Of a stretch of 64,000 nt of DNA, positions 45,654-57,501 are shown piece after piece. How positions within the stretch are numbered: the stretch's first letter is position 1; the number at the start of each line of letters is the position of its first letter. The stretch is taken from positions 310,001-374,000 of the forward strand of contig JAQJZZ010000004.1 in NCBI GenBank assembly GCA_030077755.1. The letters are read 5' to 3'. Made by a program: the position numbers and the translations under genes. Under the pieces are notes generated by a model, which saw nothing but the letters and a program-made list of their open reading frames with translations, had not been told where the DNA came from and did no database searches. The stretch comes from Filosporella fistucella. Taxonomy: Eukaryota > Ascomycota > Leotiomycetes > Helotiales.

Positions 45654-47865
45654 ATGGCTACCTTTAGCCCTGTAAACACCGCACTTGCGCCAGATATGCA
45701 AGGTCGAAATGGCGAAGAAACAAATCCTTTGACCCCGCGACCGAGTACTGCACCCAGTTCACAGATGCAAAATATGAATCGAGACGACGCAACAACACCA
45801 ACAAGAGCCAACTTTGGCTCTCTAGCAAATCAGAGACCTCTACCAGATATGCCAGAAGGGTCCCCATTTCCATCAACGTTACCGCGCACACCGAGTGAAG
45901 ATGCTCCATCGCAAGGGCTGAATCGGGGCAATTCACAATACTCGGCGAAGTCGAGAGGTTCCGACGACGTCGAGATGGGCGATTCAGATGGCGAAGAAGG
46001 CTCAGACGATGAGAGTGTAAATGCAGATGGAACAAGATCATCGAAGAAGAAAGGGAAATCCCAGCGCTTCTATTGCACTGATTACCCGCCTTGTACACTC
46101 AGCTTCACTCGAAGTGAGCATCTCGCGCGACACATAAGGTGAGTCTGGTTGCGCGACTGCACTGGCGGATGCTAATAATTGCAGAAAACATACCGGCGAA
46201 CGTCCATTTCAATGTCATTGTTCACGTCGATTCTCGAGACTCGATAACCTTCGACAGCATGCACAGACTGTTCATCAAAATGAGGAGATACCAACAGATT
46301 CACTCGCAGCGACTGGAACTCGATTTCAGAGACAGGTTCGAACAGATAGAGTCAGACCTCCAGGTAGCAGATCCAGAGCTTCGACAGCTGGTAGTCAGAC
46401 ACAGCCTCGTGGTCATCATCGAAATTCCCTATCAGCATCAAGTGTTTCATCGATGGGATCTCTATATGGCCAGAGGGAGTTAGATATGAGGAGACGACCA
46501 CCACCTTTAGTCATGGCCAGTCCGCAGCAGAGGTATTCACAGGAATATGGACGACCGGACAGCCCGGGTGGATATCAATATCGCACACAATCTCCTGGCT
46601 TCAGTACCCCTACGTCTGCAACTTACTCGAATGGAGCCAATAGTCCTCACTGGGGTTCTGGAATGCAATCACCAATGTCTTCTCATTCACGAACCACTAG
46701 TCTTTATGGGCATCGTACACCTGGGCGACGACTCTCGGTCCCATCAGCTGGTGTTGGAAATCCATTTCAATCGCCGTCCGGTAGCTCTTTTGGTCCACCA
46801 GTCTTGGGACAAATGAATGCATCTAACATGGGGGCATTTTCAAATTCTAATAGCATGATCTCAAGTCCGACTACATCCACGAACGGATCGACATGGTCTC
46901 GCAGAGAATCGGTTTCAAGTGCAGCTGATGAGGCATGGAGACGAAGAACATGGCATCCAGATAGTCATACGAGCTTTACCAGCAGACTTCAGCAGGTTAC
47001 CACTCCAAATTACTACTCTACAGGCCCGCCACCTCAACCGCCAATTGTACCAAGCAATGCTCCACCGTTAGAGCCGGTTAGATTACCAGGAATTGCCAGC
47101 TTCGATCCTCTCCCACGACCAGCCACTCCAGTTCGTCGTCAGCCGTCTCCTATGATGCTTGATACCCCCAGTCAACCAGTCGAATATCAAGAGCGTCCTA
47201 CAAGTCAACACTGGGATCAAGGAATCAATCGAAACATGAACAGACTTGATCTTGCTCAAGGTCCACCGCCAGATGCGACATCATCATGGGCGAACGAGGC
47301 TAATCGAGCAATTCAAGCTCAGGGTGAGCAAGTTAGAGCACAACCAGCAGTCAGGTTCGAAGAATCAGTATACTCAGGAAGGCCTCAAACCAGTAGTGGC
47401 GCATATCATCAACATCATGTCAGCGCACCTCCAGTTACACCCAAGGAGTCAAAACGTATGGCTTGGTATCATGGACCAGTTAGTGTGCAGACTTCACAAC
47501 CAATTCAACCTCAGCCAGTGCAGAGAACTTCTCCTGCCGATTCGAGCAGTTCAGAGGGCGGAATTCCCGGTACGCCAAATAATCCCGGCATGCACGAATA
47601 TCATCCAAGCATCGTCCATTCCAATGGTTGGGTGGAGAATCGAAATGGTCAACCACAACCCGACCCGAGAACACCTCAATCGAATGGATACAATCAGTTT
47701 CCCTCCCAAAATCCTGACGGAGCCTATACTTACACCCCTGCCGCACCACAAAACCAACAACGCCAACAACAAATCCCAAAGACAACCGATAGCAACATGC
47801 TCAGATTAGAAGCTTTAGTAGCAGTAGCGACCAACGAGGAACATGTTGCAGCAGCAGCTTATTAA
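45654..47865 (+). CDS. C2H2 zinc-finger transcription factor
   Basis: Exon 1 (45654-46138) and exon 2 (46185-47865), 46-nt intron, give 721 residues. The intron cuts the first finger between its two His, at the conserved [13 protein letters not shown] linker. Finger one: C141, C147, H160, H164. Finger two: C172, C174, H187, H192, with one residue between its Cys. The order [19 protein letters not shown] and [15 protein letters not shown] is the fungal Adr1/Usv1-like pair. Before the fingers lies an acidic patch ([18 protein letters not shown]) and a basic KKKGK. After them comes a long Ser/Pro/Gln-rich disordered tail, probably activating. Nuclear; target genes unknown. The long C/T-rich leader hints at post-transcriptional control. 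Confidence 0.92.
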
Positions 47866-48777
47866 ACTGCCAAGAGCAACCATTTCACGAAATTTTGTGT
47901 ACTGTATATACACATTCTTCAAAGATACCCGCGTTTTTACATACGCCACGAATTTACGAATACACGATGATATTGAGATGTTGATGAATAGGGTGGGTGC
48001 TTGGCAGGAGATTAGCGCTGTCGGCATTGTACGGTGTTTTGCTTGATCGATTATTGGGTTTTGTTTTGATACATTTGAATATTCTTGTTCTTATTTTCTT
48101 GGGTAATTGTTTTAGCAGTATAGCATTATCATTCGCTTTCTGGCATTTTTCTAAGTGCATATTATACCTCTGCATTCGTTCGAGGGTTATATGGGTGGTG
48201 GTTGTGGTCATCATGTTGAAAGGAAGGCAGTTTAAGAACTGCGGGAAGGAGACGTCTAGCCTGGGAATTCCTATGATTATGACTTGGGATCTGGTATTTT
48301 GGCTAGGTTTTGGATTGGGTTGGGTGGGCTTGTGCTTTGATACCTATACCCTTGCTATCGTTTGGGCTTTTGCCATTATTGGGAGGAATTGAATATTTTG
48401 ATCTGACCAAATGCATTTGCATTTATCTAATGGTGGATGTGGGGTGATTTATGTGAGGAGTATGTGTAAGAGGGAGGGAATGGGGATATGAGGGAGGAGT
48501 GTGCTTTGCATGTTTGATATAACATATTTATCGAATCTACTCTTCTCTTGGGATGGTGTGTTTCTTTACAATTTCCGAGCTTGTTTTTTTATTTTCTGTT
48601 GAGGGGTAAGATATGTGTAGAGGCTTCCTTTCCTCTCCTCTCACTTTTCAACCCCACTCCCTTGCCCACCTCTCCCTCAAACCCATTTCCCTTTCCCATT
48701 CTCCTCCTCATCCTCTCACATATCATTCCATCCCCATCCATTCTCCCAACTTTCACACCCCATATAGCAATTCATAT
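47866..48777. other. Convergent 3' region
   Basis: Between the C2H2 gene and the small cysteine-peptide gene, which converge. No gene seen. Confidence 0.5.
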
Positions 48778-49106
48778 CTATGGACAAGTCGTTCCACCAC
48801 AAATATACTCATCCCCCACCTTATGACAAGAACAACCTCTCTTCATCAGATCATCTACAGCTGCGAGTGCTAGATCTGAACGTCCGCAGAGGGTTCCGCC
48901 ACAAACTGGAAAAATATTGTTAGTAAGTTGTTCAGCTGGCGGAAAGGAAGGGGGTGTGAAGAGGTGAGGAAGAAGGGAGAGGGGATAAACATACGCCATT
49001 CATCGCCAACTTTATGGCATGAACATCCTCTCTCTGAGAGATTAGGTGCTGGTGTTGCTACGGCGAGAGAGATGAGGAGAGAGAGGAGGATGGCTGAATA
49101 TTTCAT
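48778..49106 (-). CDS. Secreted two-repeat cysteine peptide precursor
   Basis: Exon 1 (49106-48995) and exon 2 (48905-48778), intron 89 nt, phase 1, give 79 residues. Signal peptide MKYSAILLSLLISLAVAT. Two 20-residue units follow, at 26-45 and 60-79. They share RGCSCHKVGDE and CGGT and agree at about 16 of 20 positions; each holds four Cys in the pattern C-x-C-x8-C-x4-C. The first is preceded by SER, the second by MKR (residues 58-60), a Kex2-type site, so cleavage may free the second unit. A 14-residue spacer (RSDLALAAVDDLMK) links them. The intron falls inside the first unit and the second copy is uninterrupted, which also confirms the splice. I know no family for it. It could be a secreted signalling, antimicrobial or host-directed peptide; none is shown. 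Confidence 0.78.
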
Positions 49107-50523
49107 TTTGGGGTTAGGGTTTTGACGAGAGGTGGAAAGGTTAGAGGGTTAAGATGTGAATATTTCTGGTGGGTAGTTGTGTTTTTTGTGGTATGAGAGG
49201 AAGATAGATGATGTGATTCCAGGTGATTAAAGGATGGGGGAGGGGTATATATACCCCTTCTGCTCCTCTCCCCCCTCACCCCTCCATCTCATCTCATCTC
49301 ACCTTCCGTTACAGTTACAGTTGTAATTACACTACACTAAACTACGCTACTCTTACAATTACACTTATTTATACCCGTATCCACGCACAAATCAGCTCAC
49401 CTTTTTTCTAAGGTACCCCTACTTACCTCCGTGGCTATAGATATTATACGCACTAGCACTACCTTGTATATTTATCTACACCACTAAAAGCTTTAAACCC
49501 TAGACGCCCTTAAACATCAGATCAGATCAGATCACCCCCTAGCCCGACTGTTGGATGTTGGCTATTTGCTGTGACTAAGTAGGGATTTGACATAAATGTC
49601 TTTTCTCCACTTTATACTAGCTAGTATTCTAGGCAGGTTTTCGGGTTTTATCCTCCTTCCTCCTTCTCCTCTCACGAATAAGATCCAAGCAATCGCTAAA
49701 TACCTAGCAGCGTGAGTGAGTGAGCCCAGCATACCTAGGTAAGTAAATATATGTAAGCTTAAACTGCACGCCGAGACTCTGCGCCTGGAGCGCGCCGGTG
49801 GGGAATACCGATTGTGGCAGGTCGTTTTCCGTTGATGGGTTTATGACTGGTAGAGTAGGTATAGTAGGTATGGTATGTTAAATATTCTCTCCTGCCTGTT
49901 TTGTTTCATTTTTTGTGGCGGGGAAGAGGGATGGGTACTACGTTACCTACCTTGCTCTCTTTCTTGGCTGGCTTTTGGTTGGGATTTATTGGATATGGGG
50001 TATTTTTGCCATTGGTATTGGGTATATTAGGTTTTGAGAACTATGAAGGAGGGAATGGACGAGTGAAGGGATATGATAGGGAGGATAGGGTAGGGAGACT
50101 TCGCCTTGGATAAGCATAGCCTGAAATTAGGGATGGGGATAGGAAGAGGAAGGTAGATAGATAGGGTATAGGTAGACGGTTTGTGTAGAAGGGGCAAACT
50201 TAAAAGGAAGGTAATAAGAGAGCACAGGAAGAATGTGAGACTGGTTATTGATTGTTGGGTATTGGATTGGATAGTGGGTCGGGTTAGTAATTGGGTTAGA
50301 GAATATGATTGGATGGGATGGGATTATTTGTTGCAAAAGTGTGAGAACCGAGGAGAGTGTAAGCTAGTAGGGAGTGAGATTTATGATACGAGGTGAGATT
50401 CGTGATTCGAAGAGAGATATGGGATAAATGCGAGATAGGGAAAGCAAGGAGAGCTGAGTATATGAATCGGTATAACTTAAGGGAAATGAGAGAGGTTAAG
50501 ATACGAATGTTACACACGTAATA

Positions 50524-50556
<33 letters not shown>

Positions 50557-51177
50557 GTATAGGTAACTTAAGGTAAGCAGTGAGATTTTTTATTTCATCA
50601 GCTTGATATGTGCGGTGGCGAAAAAGAGAGACTTTCGCATTCTTTGTGAGAGAGCATTGACTATTTATGGACTAGGAGGTAATCTTTATGTAGGTAGGTA
50701 TGTTGAATCAAGAAGGTGGATATCGAAATAAGCATCGCATCAAGTAGGTAGGTAGGGTACATACACGAGCCGAGCCACCCTGGGGAAGATAGGGGAGTGT
50801 TCTCCACTCCTTTCCGTTCGGGAGAGAGGGTCACGTGGGTTACTGCCACCCCTGACATTCCATTCTATTTCTCAGATCTATACTCGTGTGGTTCTGCAAG
50901 TCTTTGAGATGATAATCGTACTTCCTTCAATCCGGGTTAAGATTATATCTAGGGAAAGGGAAATCGAGAGGCTTTGGTTGGAGAGACCTAATGATGTTTG
51001 CAGCGGATCGTCCTCCGGAGGGGAAGACCTCGGATCGTGGGTGGTTGGATACGTCATTTGAGGAAGTGGATTGTATAAACACGATAATATCTTCTTTGAT
51101 GAGATATCTAGACATTGTTTCAGATACTCGTATCTTCTTTCCCTATTACAATTATATCTGTCAGATTTATCTTTGAA
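49107..51177. other. Intergenic with simple repeats
   Basis: Promoter side of both the cysteine-peptide gene and the GST gene (divergent). It holds many GTAGGTA-type short repeats (for example 50690-50757) and a T30 run. Open frames on either strand lack coding features. Confidence 0.5.
50526..50555. repeat. T30 homopolymer
   Basis: Thirty consecutive T in the region between the divergent cysteine-peptide and GST genes. Assembly length uncertain. Confidence 0.9.
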
Positions 51178-52687
51178 ATGGCGATTCCAGTTACTGATAT
51201 CTCGTGAGTATTTCTGAAGTCTTACCCGTAATTTTCGGGTTGAGGGGGGAAAAGATCTGGTATTGATAATTATGGTTTTGGTCATAGGTTTTACACATCT
51301 GGGACTCCAAATGGACAGAAAGTGTCTATTACTCTTGAGGAACTGGGAATTAAATACGAGACGACACATGTGGATATCTCGAAGAATACACAGAAAGAGG
51401 ATTGGTATTTGAAGATTAATCGTGTGTCTCCTTTCTCTCCTTTTCTTGTTCATGATGGGTATTGAAAATGTGTATGATGAGAGTATTAGTGGAGTGTTTG
51501 ATTGTGTTGTGGAAAAGATGTGGAATTGGAGTTAGATGTGATTTGGGAAGAAAGGTGTCTGGTTGGAAATAGCAAATGGCCGCATCCCAGCCATCATCGA
51601 TCGTACACCAAACTGGGATGGAAAGAAGAGACTTCATCGTGTGTTTGAGGGAGGTGCTATTTTGCTTTATTTGACGGCGAAATATGATCCGCATCATAAA
51701 TTGAGTTATGCTTTTGATAGTGATAGGTGAGCATTCCCAAAACTTTTGGGTGTCGAGTATTGGAATATTGAGAGATACTATTGGAGGATGATGGATCTCC
51801 AGGAGGAAGGAATGTATTGGGCTAATGGCAGATAGGTATTGGGAGATCGTGGAGTGGCTTACTTGGATGCAGAGTGGAATTGAACCTATGCAGGTAAGTG
51901 TGCCATGCTTGAGACTCTGACTCAGAATTCTTTCAGAGATATTGTGCATAAATCTAAGAGTTTTAGGGACAAGCAAATCACTTCTACCGATATGCTCCTG
52001 AGAAGATTGATTATGCTATCAATCGATACCAGACAGAGGTATGTTCAGCGCCAGTATTATCACTACTTGGAGATATGTCATTTCGGCTTGACATTCTAGC
52101 TTTTAGCTTTCTCAGCGAAGCCCTAGTTCATGCAGTCCAAGGAGGCAACGCCCATACATGCTAACACTTTTCAGACTAAAAGACTGTATCAAGTCTTGGA
52201 AGACAGATTGGTAGAGCAAAAGGCAGGCAACCAAACGGCAGCAGGAACGGAAGCATCCACAGCGGGTGGTGCCGATGGTAAGGAAGAAGGACACGGTCCA
52301 TGGATTGTGGGTGATAAATGCACGATTGCTGATCTGGCATGCTTCTCATGGATCAATTGGGCAGAATGGGCTGGTGTTCAATTGGATGATTTCCCGTATG
52401 TTCCCCATCCTCCGTGTCCAAGTACTGGAAATTTGCTGCGGGAGAGTGGATTAGGAAAATTGAGGCTCTATGGAAGTTGTGTTTAATGGCTGACTGCAAG
52501 CAGGGAGACCAAACAATGGCTCGATAAAATCAATGCTCGACCGGCTGTAAAGCGTGGTCTTGATATCCCTGAGCCATTCGAGATGAAGGAGAAAATGAAG
52601 TCGAAGGAGGGAGAAGAAGAATTTGCCCAACACCATTCAAACTGGGTAATGAAAGGACAAGAAACAGACCAGGAGAAACATAAGTGA
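51178..52687 (+). CDS. Glutathione S-transferase (Ure2/GTT-like)
   Basis: Seven exons: 51178-51203, 51288-51421, 51573-51726, 51836-51893, 51967-52038, 52175-52395, 52504-52687. All phases agree, giving 282 residues. The thioredoxin-like half begins [20 protein letters not shown] and continues [12 protein letters not shown], with the glutathione-site block [15 protein letters not shown]. The helical half holds [41 protein letters not shown], and the conserved [21 protein letters not shown] Gly/Ala/Thr insert ([16 protein letters not shown]) lies before that block, and a charged tail ends it. It conjugates glutathione to electrophiles in the cytosol. Because of the dense introns, no single open frame covers more than about a quarter of it. 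Long minus-strand frames over this gene are chance. Confidence 0.92.
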
Positions 52688-53218
52688 TTTGATATTCCGT
52701 TCATGTGCGATTAGGAGCAACGAATCCATCTTGAGATTCATGGAACTACCATTCCTCCGGTCACCCGATGTATAACACGATCAAATGCATGAAATTATGC
52801 TTCCGAACTATCAGCTGTCAGTCTGCTGCTCAATTGAGGGGTCAAAATGACAGCGGGGCAAAAATGCAAGAGTTTTATGCACTTATTCATGAGGTGATGG
52901 TGAAAGAAAGTTCAAAAAGGGAGAAATGTTCGGCCCTCCGTCCCGGTCACGTGCCAAAAACGCGGGGTTAGTGTGACGGAGAAATTTCAAAAATTTAATC
53001 CATCCACTTTATCCAAACACTCTTGTCCGAAAACTCACCACGGAACGTAGACTTGCGAAGCTATATTGAAGCTATACTTTCTCAGCCTGATGTTTCCTCC
53101 CGGTCGCCATGATATACTTCACTATAAAATGGCCCGTTGTAAGTCTATTTCAATGCTTGTTGTCCGTTCTCTACTTGGTATTTCTAATTGTACTTGCTTC
53201 GCTGCTTGAACGTTCACC
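52688..53218. other. Upstream region of esterase gene
   Basis: Promoter side of the acetylxylan esterase. A TATAAAA-like box (ACTATAAAATG) sits about 90 nt before the ATG at 53219. No gene seen. Confidence 0.5.
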
Positions 53219-54184
53219 ATGCGTTTCTCCACGGCTCTCCAGAGCTTGTCTTCACTTGTAGTACTTTCAGTCTTGCCAGCAGCTCTTGCAGCAACTCAGT
53301 CGCTCGTCCAAATCACCAACTTCGGTCCCAACCCAACGAATGTAACATTTTGGCTCTACGTTCCAACCAAACTCCAATCGAAGCCCCCAATCCTCGTCAA
53401 TCCTCACTGGTGCCATGGAGATGCACATGCAGCTTTTGGAGGAACCCAACTTGCGACATTGGCAGACAAGTATGGATATATTATGATCTTTCCCGACTCT
53501 CCAAATACTGCCGACAAATGCTGGGATGTATCTTCGAATCAAACACTCACGCACAATGGAGGTGGTGATAGTCAAGGAATTGTCAGCATGGTCAAATGGA
53601 CTCTGGCGAAATATAAGGGAGATGCTAGCCGTGTATTCTCCATGGGAACCTCATCTGGTGCCATGATGACGAACGTCCTACTCGGATCATACCCGGATGT
53701 CTTTGCGGCAGGCAGTGCTTGGGCTGGTGTCGCTTTCGGATGTTTTGCAGGAAATGGGTTCGATGTATGGAGTGATGATTGTGCTACTGGCAAAATCATC
53801 AAGACCGGGGCTCAATGGAAAGCAATTGTCGAGGCTGCATACCCGGGATACAAGGGATTCCGACCTAAGATGCAAGTGTTCCACGGCAGCGAGGATCAAG
53901 TTCTCTATCCCCAGAATTTCCAAGAAGAAATCAAAGAGTGGACTGCAGTCTTGGGATTGCCAAGCTCTCCTGTTGGCACATACCCAAATTACTTGGCAAG
54001 CGGATGGACAACATATGTATATGGAGACAAATTTCATGCAACCAGCATCGCTGGGGGAAGTCACAATATTCAAACCAACGAGACAGTCGTCCTAAGCTGG
54101 TTTGATTTGACCTGTACGGGCGACAACTGCTACTCGCATCCTGCAAACAAGAAATCAGTTCATCATCCTCATCAAATTCGCTGA
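53219..54184 (+). CDS. Secreted CE1 acetylxylan esterase / PHB-depolymerase-like
   Basis: An intronless frame of 321 residues with signal peptide MRFSTALQSLSSLVVLSVLPAALA. It matches fungal AxeA-type carbohydrate esterase family 1: LADKYGYIMIFPDSPN, DKCWDVSSNQTLTHNGGGDS, and the nucleophile motif GTSSG with Ser145. The acid is probably D226 (FHGSEDQV) and the base H282 (GGSHNIQ), so the triad looks complete. The enzyme removes acetyl groups from xylan outside the cell. There is no carbohydrate-binding module; the C-terminus is a short basic stretch (NKKSVHHPHQIR). Acts alone here, no other plant-wall gene nearby. Confidence 0.92.
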   Translation: MRFSTALQSLSSLVVLSVLPAALAATQSLVQITNFGPNPTNVTFWLYVPTKLQSKPPILVNPHWCHGDAHAAFGGTQLATLADKYGYIMIFPDSPNTADKCWDVSSNQTLTHNGGGDSQGIVSMVKWTLAKYKGDASRVFSMGTSSGAMMTNVLLGSYPDVFAAGSAWAGVAFGCFAGNGFDVWSDDCATGKIIKTGAQWKAIVEAAYPGYKGFRPKMQVFHGSEDQVLYPQNFQEEIKEWTAVLGLPSSPVGTYPNYLASGWTTYVYGDKFHATSIAGGSHNIQTNETVVLSWFDLTCTGDNCYSHPANKKSVHHPHQIR

Positions 54185-55478
54185 GGGGAAGTCGTTTACT
54201 CGATCTACGAAAATGGTTGTATATATATATATATATATATAGCTGCCTTGAATAGCAACCTTTGTATATCCTATGGAGGCGAGTTCGTGCTCAACAAGGT
54301 TGCGGAGAGATGGAATTGCCGTTCATTAAAGCTGTTGAATACCTAAACCGTATGCAAGATTGCAATTGCCTACATCATTCATTGCACGAAAGTTTGTGTG
54401 TTATCAGACCAGCGTTCCCACCGTACTCTCCGAGCCATCAAACATCTTCCTTTCCCACCGGGGCATATTTTCGAAGGCAATTCCTAGTCGTGAAAATTTG
54501 TTGGCAAGTTCCTCTAACCCCAGAATAAGTATTACTTGTGGTTTCATCAGAAAGAACCACACCTAGCGGCTCTTTATCTTCTCAATATGTGAGACAAGCT
54601 GGTGGCTTTCGCGTGTTGCACTTAAGTCTAGATCCTCCCACAGTTCAGTACAGCCGGACCTATCCCTGAACGTCAGATATCTCTTTGTGAGAAAACTCTC
54701 TTTGTAACCTCGATTCAAACATTCTAAGTCTTCAAAAGCCCCCTCTATATATTCGAAGCTTTTCAGAACTTTTCTTAAAGAAATTGTTGCAGGTGGTGCA
54801 ATCACCCAGTGATCTTACAATTTTCATCACAAAAAGTCGAATCAAAGTAATGTTCTTGATAAAGAGAGCAAAAATCCTAGGTCTCCAAGGTACGATGGGT
54901 AAAAAACAGCGGAAAGACTGTTTGCAGAGTCTAACGTAAACCTTGAGCAACATTTAATGGACAAGAGAAACACTAGTTGGGAATGAAAGTTCTTATCTTA
55001 CTCAAATGTAGCCTCGGCTAGCATTTTCAGACCCAAATTTACAAAAGAGGGCCTAAGATTGTAATGAGGCCCATCCCATATTGTGACAGGCTCGCATCCC
55101 CAAATCGGATGCTGTGTTGGCAATAAGCCATCAAATTGGCTGTCCAGAACCGTCAACTTCCCCCTCGCTTCCTCCCCTAGGCAGTGAAGTAGCAGATAGC
55201 CTGATCACCGTTGTTCGAAACTCCCAGGCACAAGTATGCAGCCTAGTCGGTGAGAGGAAGCGGCAAGGTCCTGCAGGGCATAATTGGTCCGAACGACCTA
55301 CAAATGAACCTTTCTCCTGTAGTCGGCAACGACTAAACAAGTTAGAGTGAGCTGGATGGATAATGTGGGATTGGGAATACATTGCATATGCAATCGTCTA
55401 TTGACCAGGATAAAGAACCACTATACCAAGGGCAATTTGTGTCTACAATTTACATGAAGTCCAGCTATCCGTCAAATA
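54185..55478. other. Intergenic with possible exon remnant
   Basis: No supported gene. On the minus strand 54563-54817 is a coding-like open stretch (SFEYIEGAFEDLECLNRGYK, later LWEDLDLSATRESHQLVSHI) without an ATG and with a stop just upstream; it could be the last exon of a decayed gene. Confidence 0.4.
54220..54241. repeat. (TA)11 microsatellite
   Basis: A TA run 36 bp after the esterase stop codon, in the likely 3' UTR. Confidence 0.9.
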
Positions 55479-57501
55479 CTAGATGGCTCCCCCTTCTATG
55501 AGCCTCCAAAGTCTACTCCATCCCCTTCCTTTTAGCTTAGAGGCTTTGCTATCTTCGACGACGTCATCCTTATCGCCATCTTCATCCGGCAACACAGGCC
55601 CAATATACGCACCCATATTAACCAACGGCGGCTCTGTCTTTTCACCACTCAAATCCAACCACTTATCTCCATCATTCCCCACCGCATTCCCCTTCAATCC
55701 TATGCCTCCTTTCTCACAAACATCTCTCTGATCTCTAGGTATCTTGATCCCAAGTTTCTGCAACTCGGCTGGTGCCTCAATGAAAGTCATTGTTAGGCCA
55801 GCTTCTACATGCCACTCAATATGGCAGTGAAAGAGCGTGATACCAGGATTATCAGCTTTGAAACGGATAACGGCGTATGAGGAGGGATAGATCAGTAACG
55901 TGTCTCTTCGCATGGGTGTAGCTGGAACTTTCATCCTGCGAGGTGGTAAAGCAGGGGGTCCGTCTTCGGGCCCTGCCTCGCCACGGGATATAACTTGGAA
56001 ATTGTGCGAGTGTAAGTGGAATGGGTGAGCGCCGCCATCGGTGTTTATGATTGTTAGTTCGACGATCGCATTGTGCGGGAGAACGTATGAATTGGTGTGC
56101 TTGCCGTAAATGAGAGGGTTTGAAACCAGGTCTGGTGGAGCGGAGAGAGCTGTGTAAAGTGTTGGGACTTTGGGAGGGAGATATGTGATATTGTTGAAGT
56201 AGCCTCGGTTTTGGGTCTGAGAGTTTGGCTTGAAAGCTACTTCGAGAGGAATACTATGTTTATTAGTGATTGGATGGATGCTGGGAAATGGATACATACG
56301 ATAGGGTTACGGGGCCTAAAGCGGATTGCTTGTCGAAAGGAATGAATTTCAAGTCATCCTTCGCTCGCTCTAGGTAGGTTATCTTTCGAGGAGACGGTAG
56401 CGGCTGTGCCTCATCATAAATGAGATATGCGGTAGCCTATGATCTATCAGTCTCATTCATCGCATATGGAGGGGTAATACTCACATCATTTATGATTGAA
56501 GGTGGGATGACTCCATCATCAAACATCCCGTCATTCATTGAAGCCGTAATAGCGAAATTCCGCTTTGGATTCCTTTTCGTCTTGACAATAACACTGTATC
56601 TTTGAGCTGCTGTCAAAAAGAGCTGTGATACTCGGTGTGGTTCGGTATAGACTCCATCTACTTCTACCACATGCATGTCATGTCCCTCGAATTCAACAAA
56701 TTGTGCAGCGAAACCGCCCATATTGATAACACGAAAGAGATATGTTTTGTCTGGTTTGATAGGAAAGTGCACGTTCTGTGCATGATTGATCAAAGTCGCA
56801 TTCGGTACTGGCTCCGAACCTTCATGTTCCTCCTCGTTAAGGGGTGATTGAAAAAAGCTGATCAGGTATGGAGCTTGTCTATGATACCAATCGGAAACAG
56901 ACAAAACGATTTCTTCGTCAACCTGCGATGCATAAGGGGCTAATGGGTCATGAACGACAATCGGGCCACGAAAACCATCTAAGACCACTTAAGGATTTAT
57001 ATTTGAGGGAGGAAGGCTAGAACTCACCGAGATATTGACCTCCCACATGCGAATGATACCAGTATGTGCCTGGTTGTTCAATCTGCATAATTAGTCTCTC
57101 TTTTTGCCCAAAAGCGAATTATGTACCTTGAAATCATATGTGAAACCTGCAAATATTAATGGAAGGAAAAGATTCAGGATAGAATACAACTAACTTGAAC
57201 CGGGGGGGATTGGACATTGAGCGACCATGGCGGGACCGTCCATTTGAGGCGAACCGTTCTGGAAAATGCCATGCCAATGGATTGAGGTTGTCTCATTTCC
57301 CAAATTATTCTTCAGGTTCACAACCACTCGGTCTCCGATATCTACACTAATAGTTGGGCAAGGCCACTGTCCATTAATACCTACTGCCGCCCGAGTATAA
57401 CCATCTGGGGCCACTGTAATCCAATCAACACTCCAATCAAAAGTATGCGTCTTTGCAATTACTGATATTACTTGCAGAGCAAGCACGAGAAGTTGAATCA
57501 T
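55479..57501 (-). CDS. Secreted Fet3-type multicopper oxidase
   Basis: Six exons: 57501-57195, 57146-57127 (20 nt), 57082-57028, 56978-56485, 56436-56300, 56253-55479. Phases all agree; 595 residues. Signal peptide MIQLLVLALQVISVIAKT. All four copper signatures are intact: IHWHGIFQNG, TYWYHSHVGGQYLDG, HPFHLHSHNFQVI, and HCHIEWHVEAGL. The pattern QCPIPPGSSFTYDF and DGFRGPIVVHDP is that of the Fet3/Abr1 ferroxidase-laccase branch. Unlike Fet3, no C-terminal TM anchor is seen (the end is RGWSRLWRLIEGGAI) and no Ftr1 permease lies next to it. A secreted laccase-like or pigment oxidase is therefore as likely as iron uptake. The very small exons are easily missed by gene callers. Confidence 0.92.

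Noticed and set aside
50878..51976. Two long minus-strand frames (191 and 186 codons)
   Set aside because: They lie antisense to the well-supported GST exons and show no family features.
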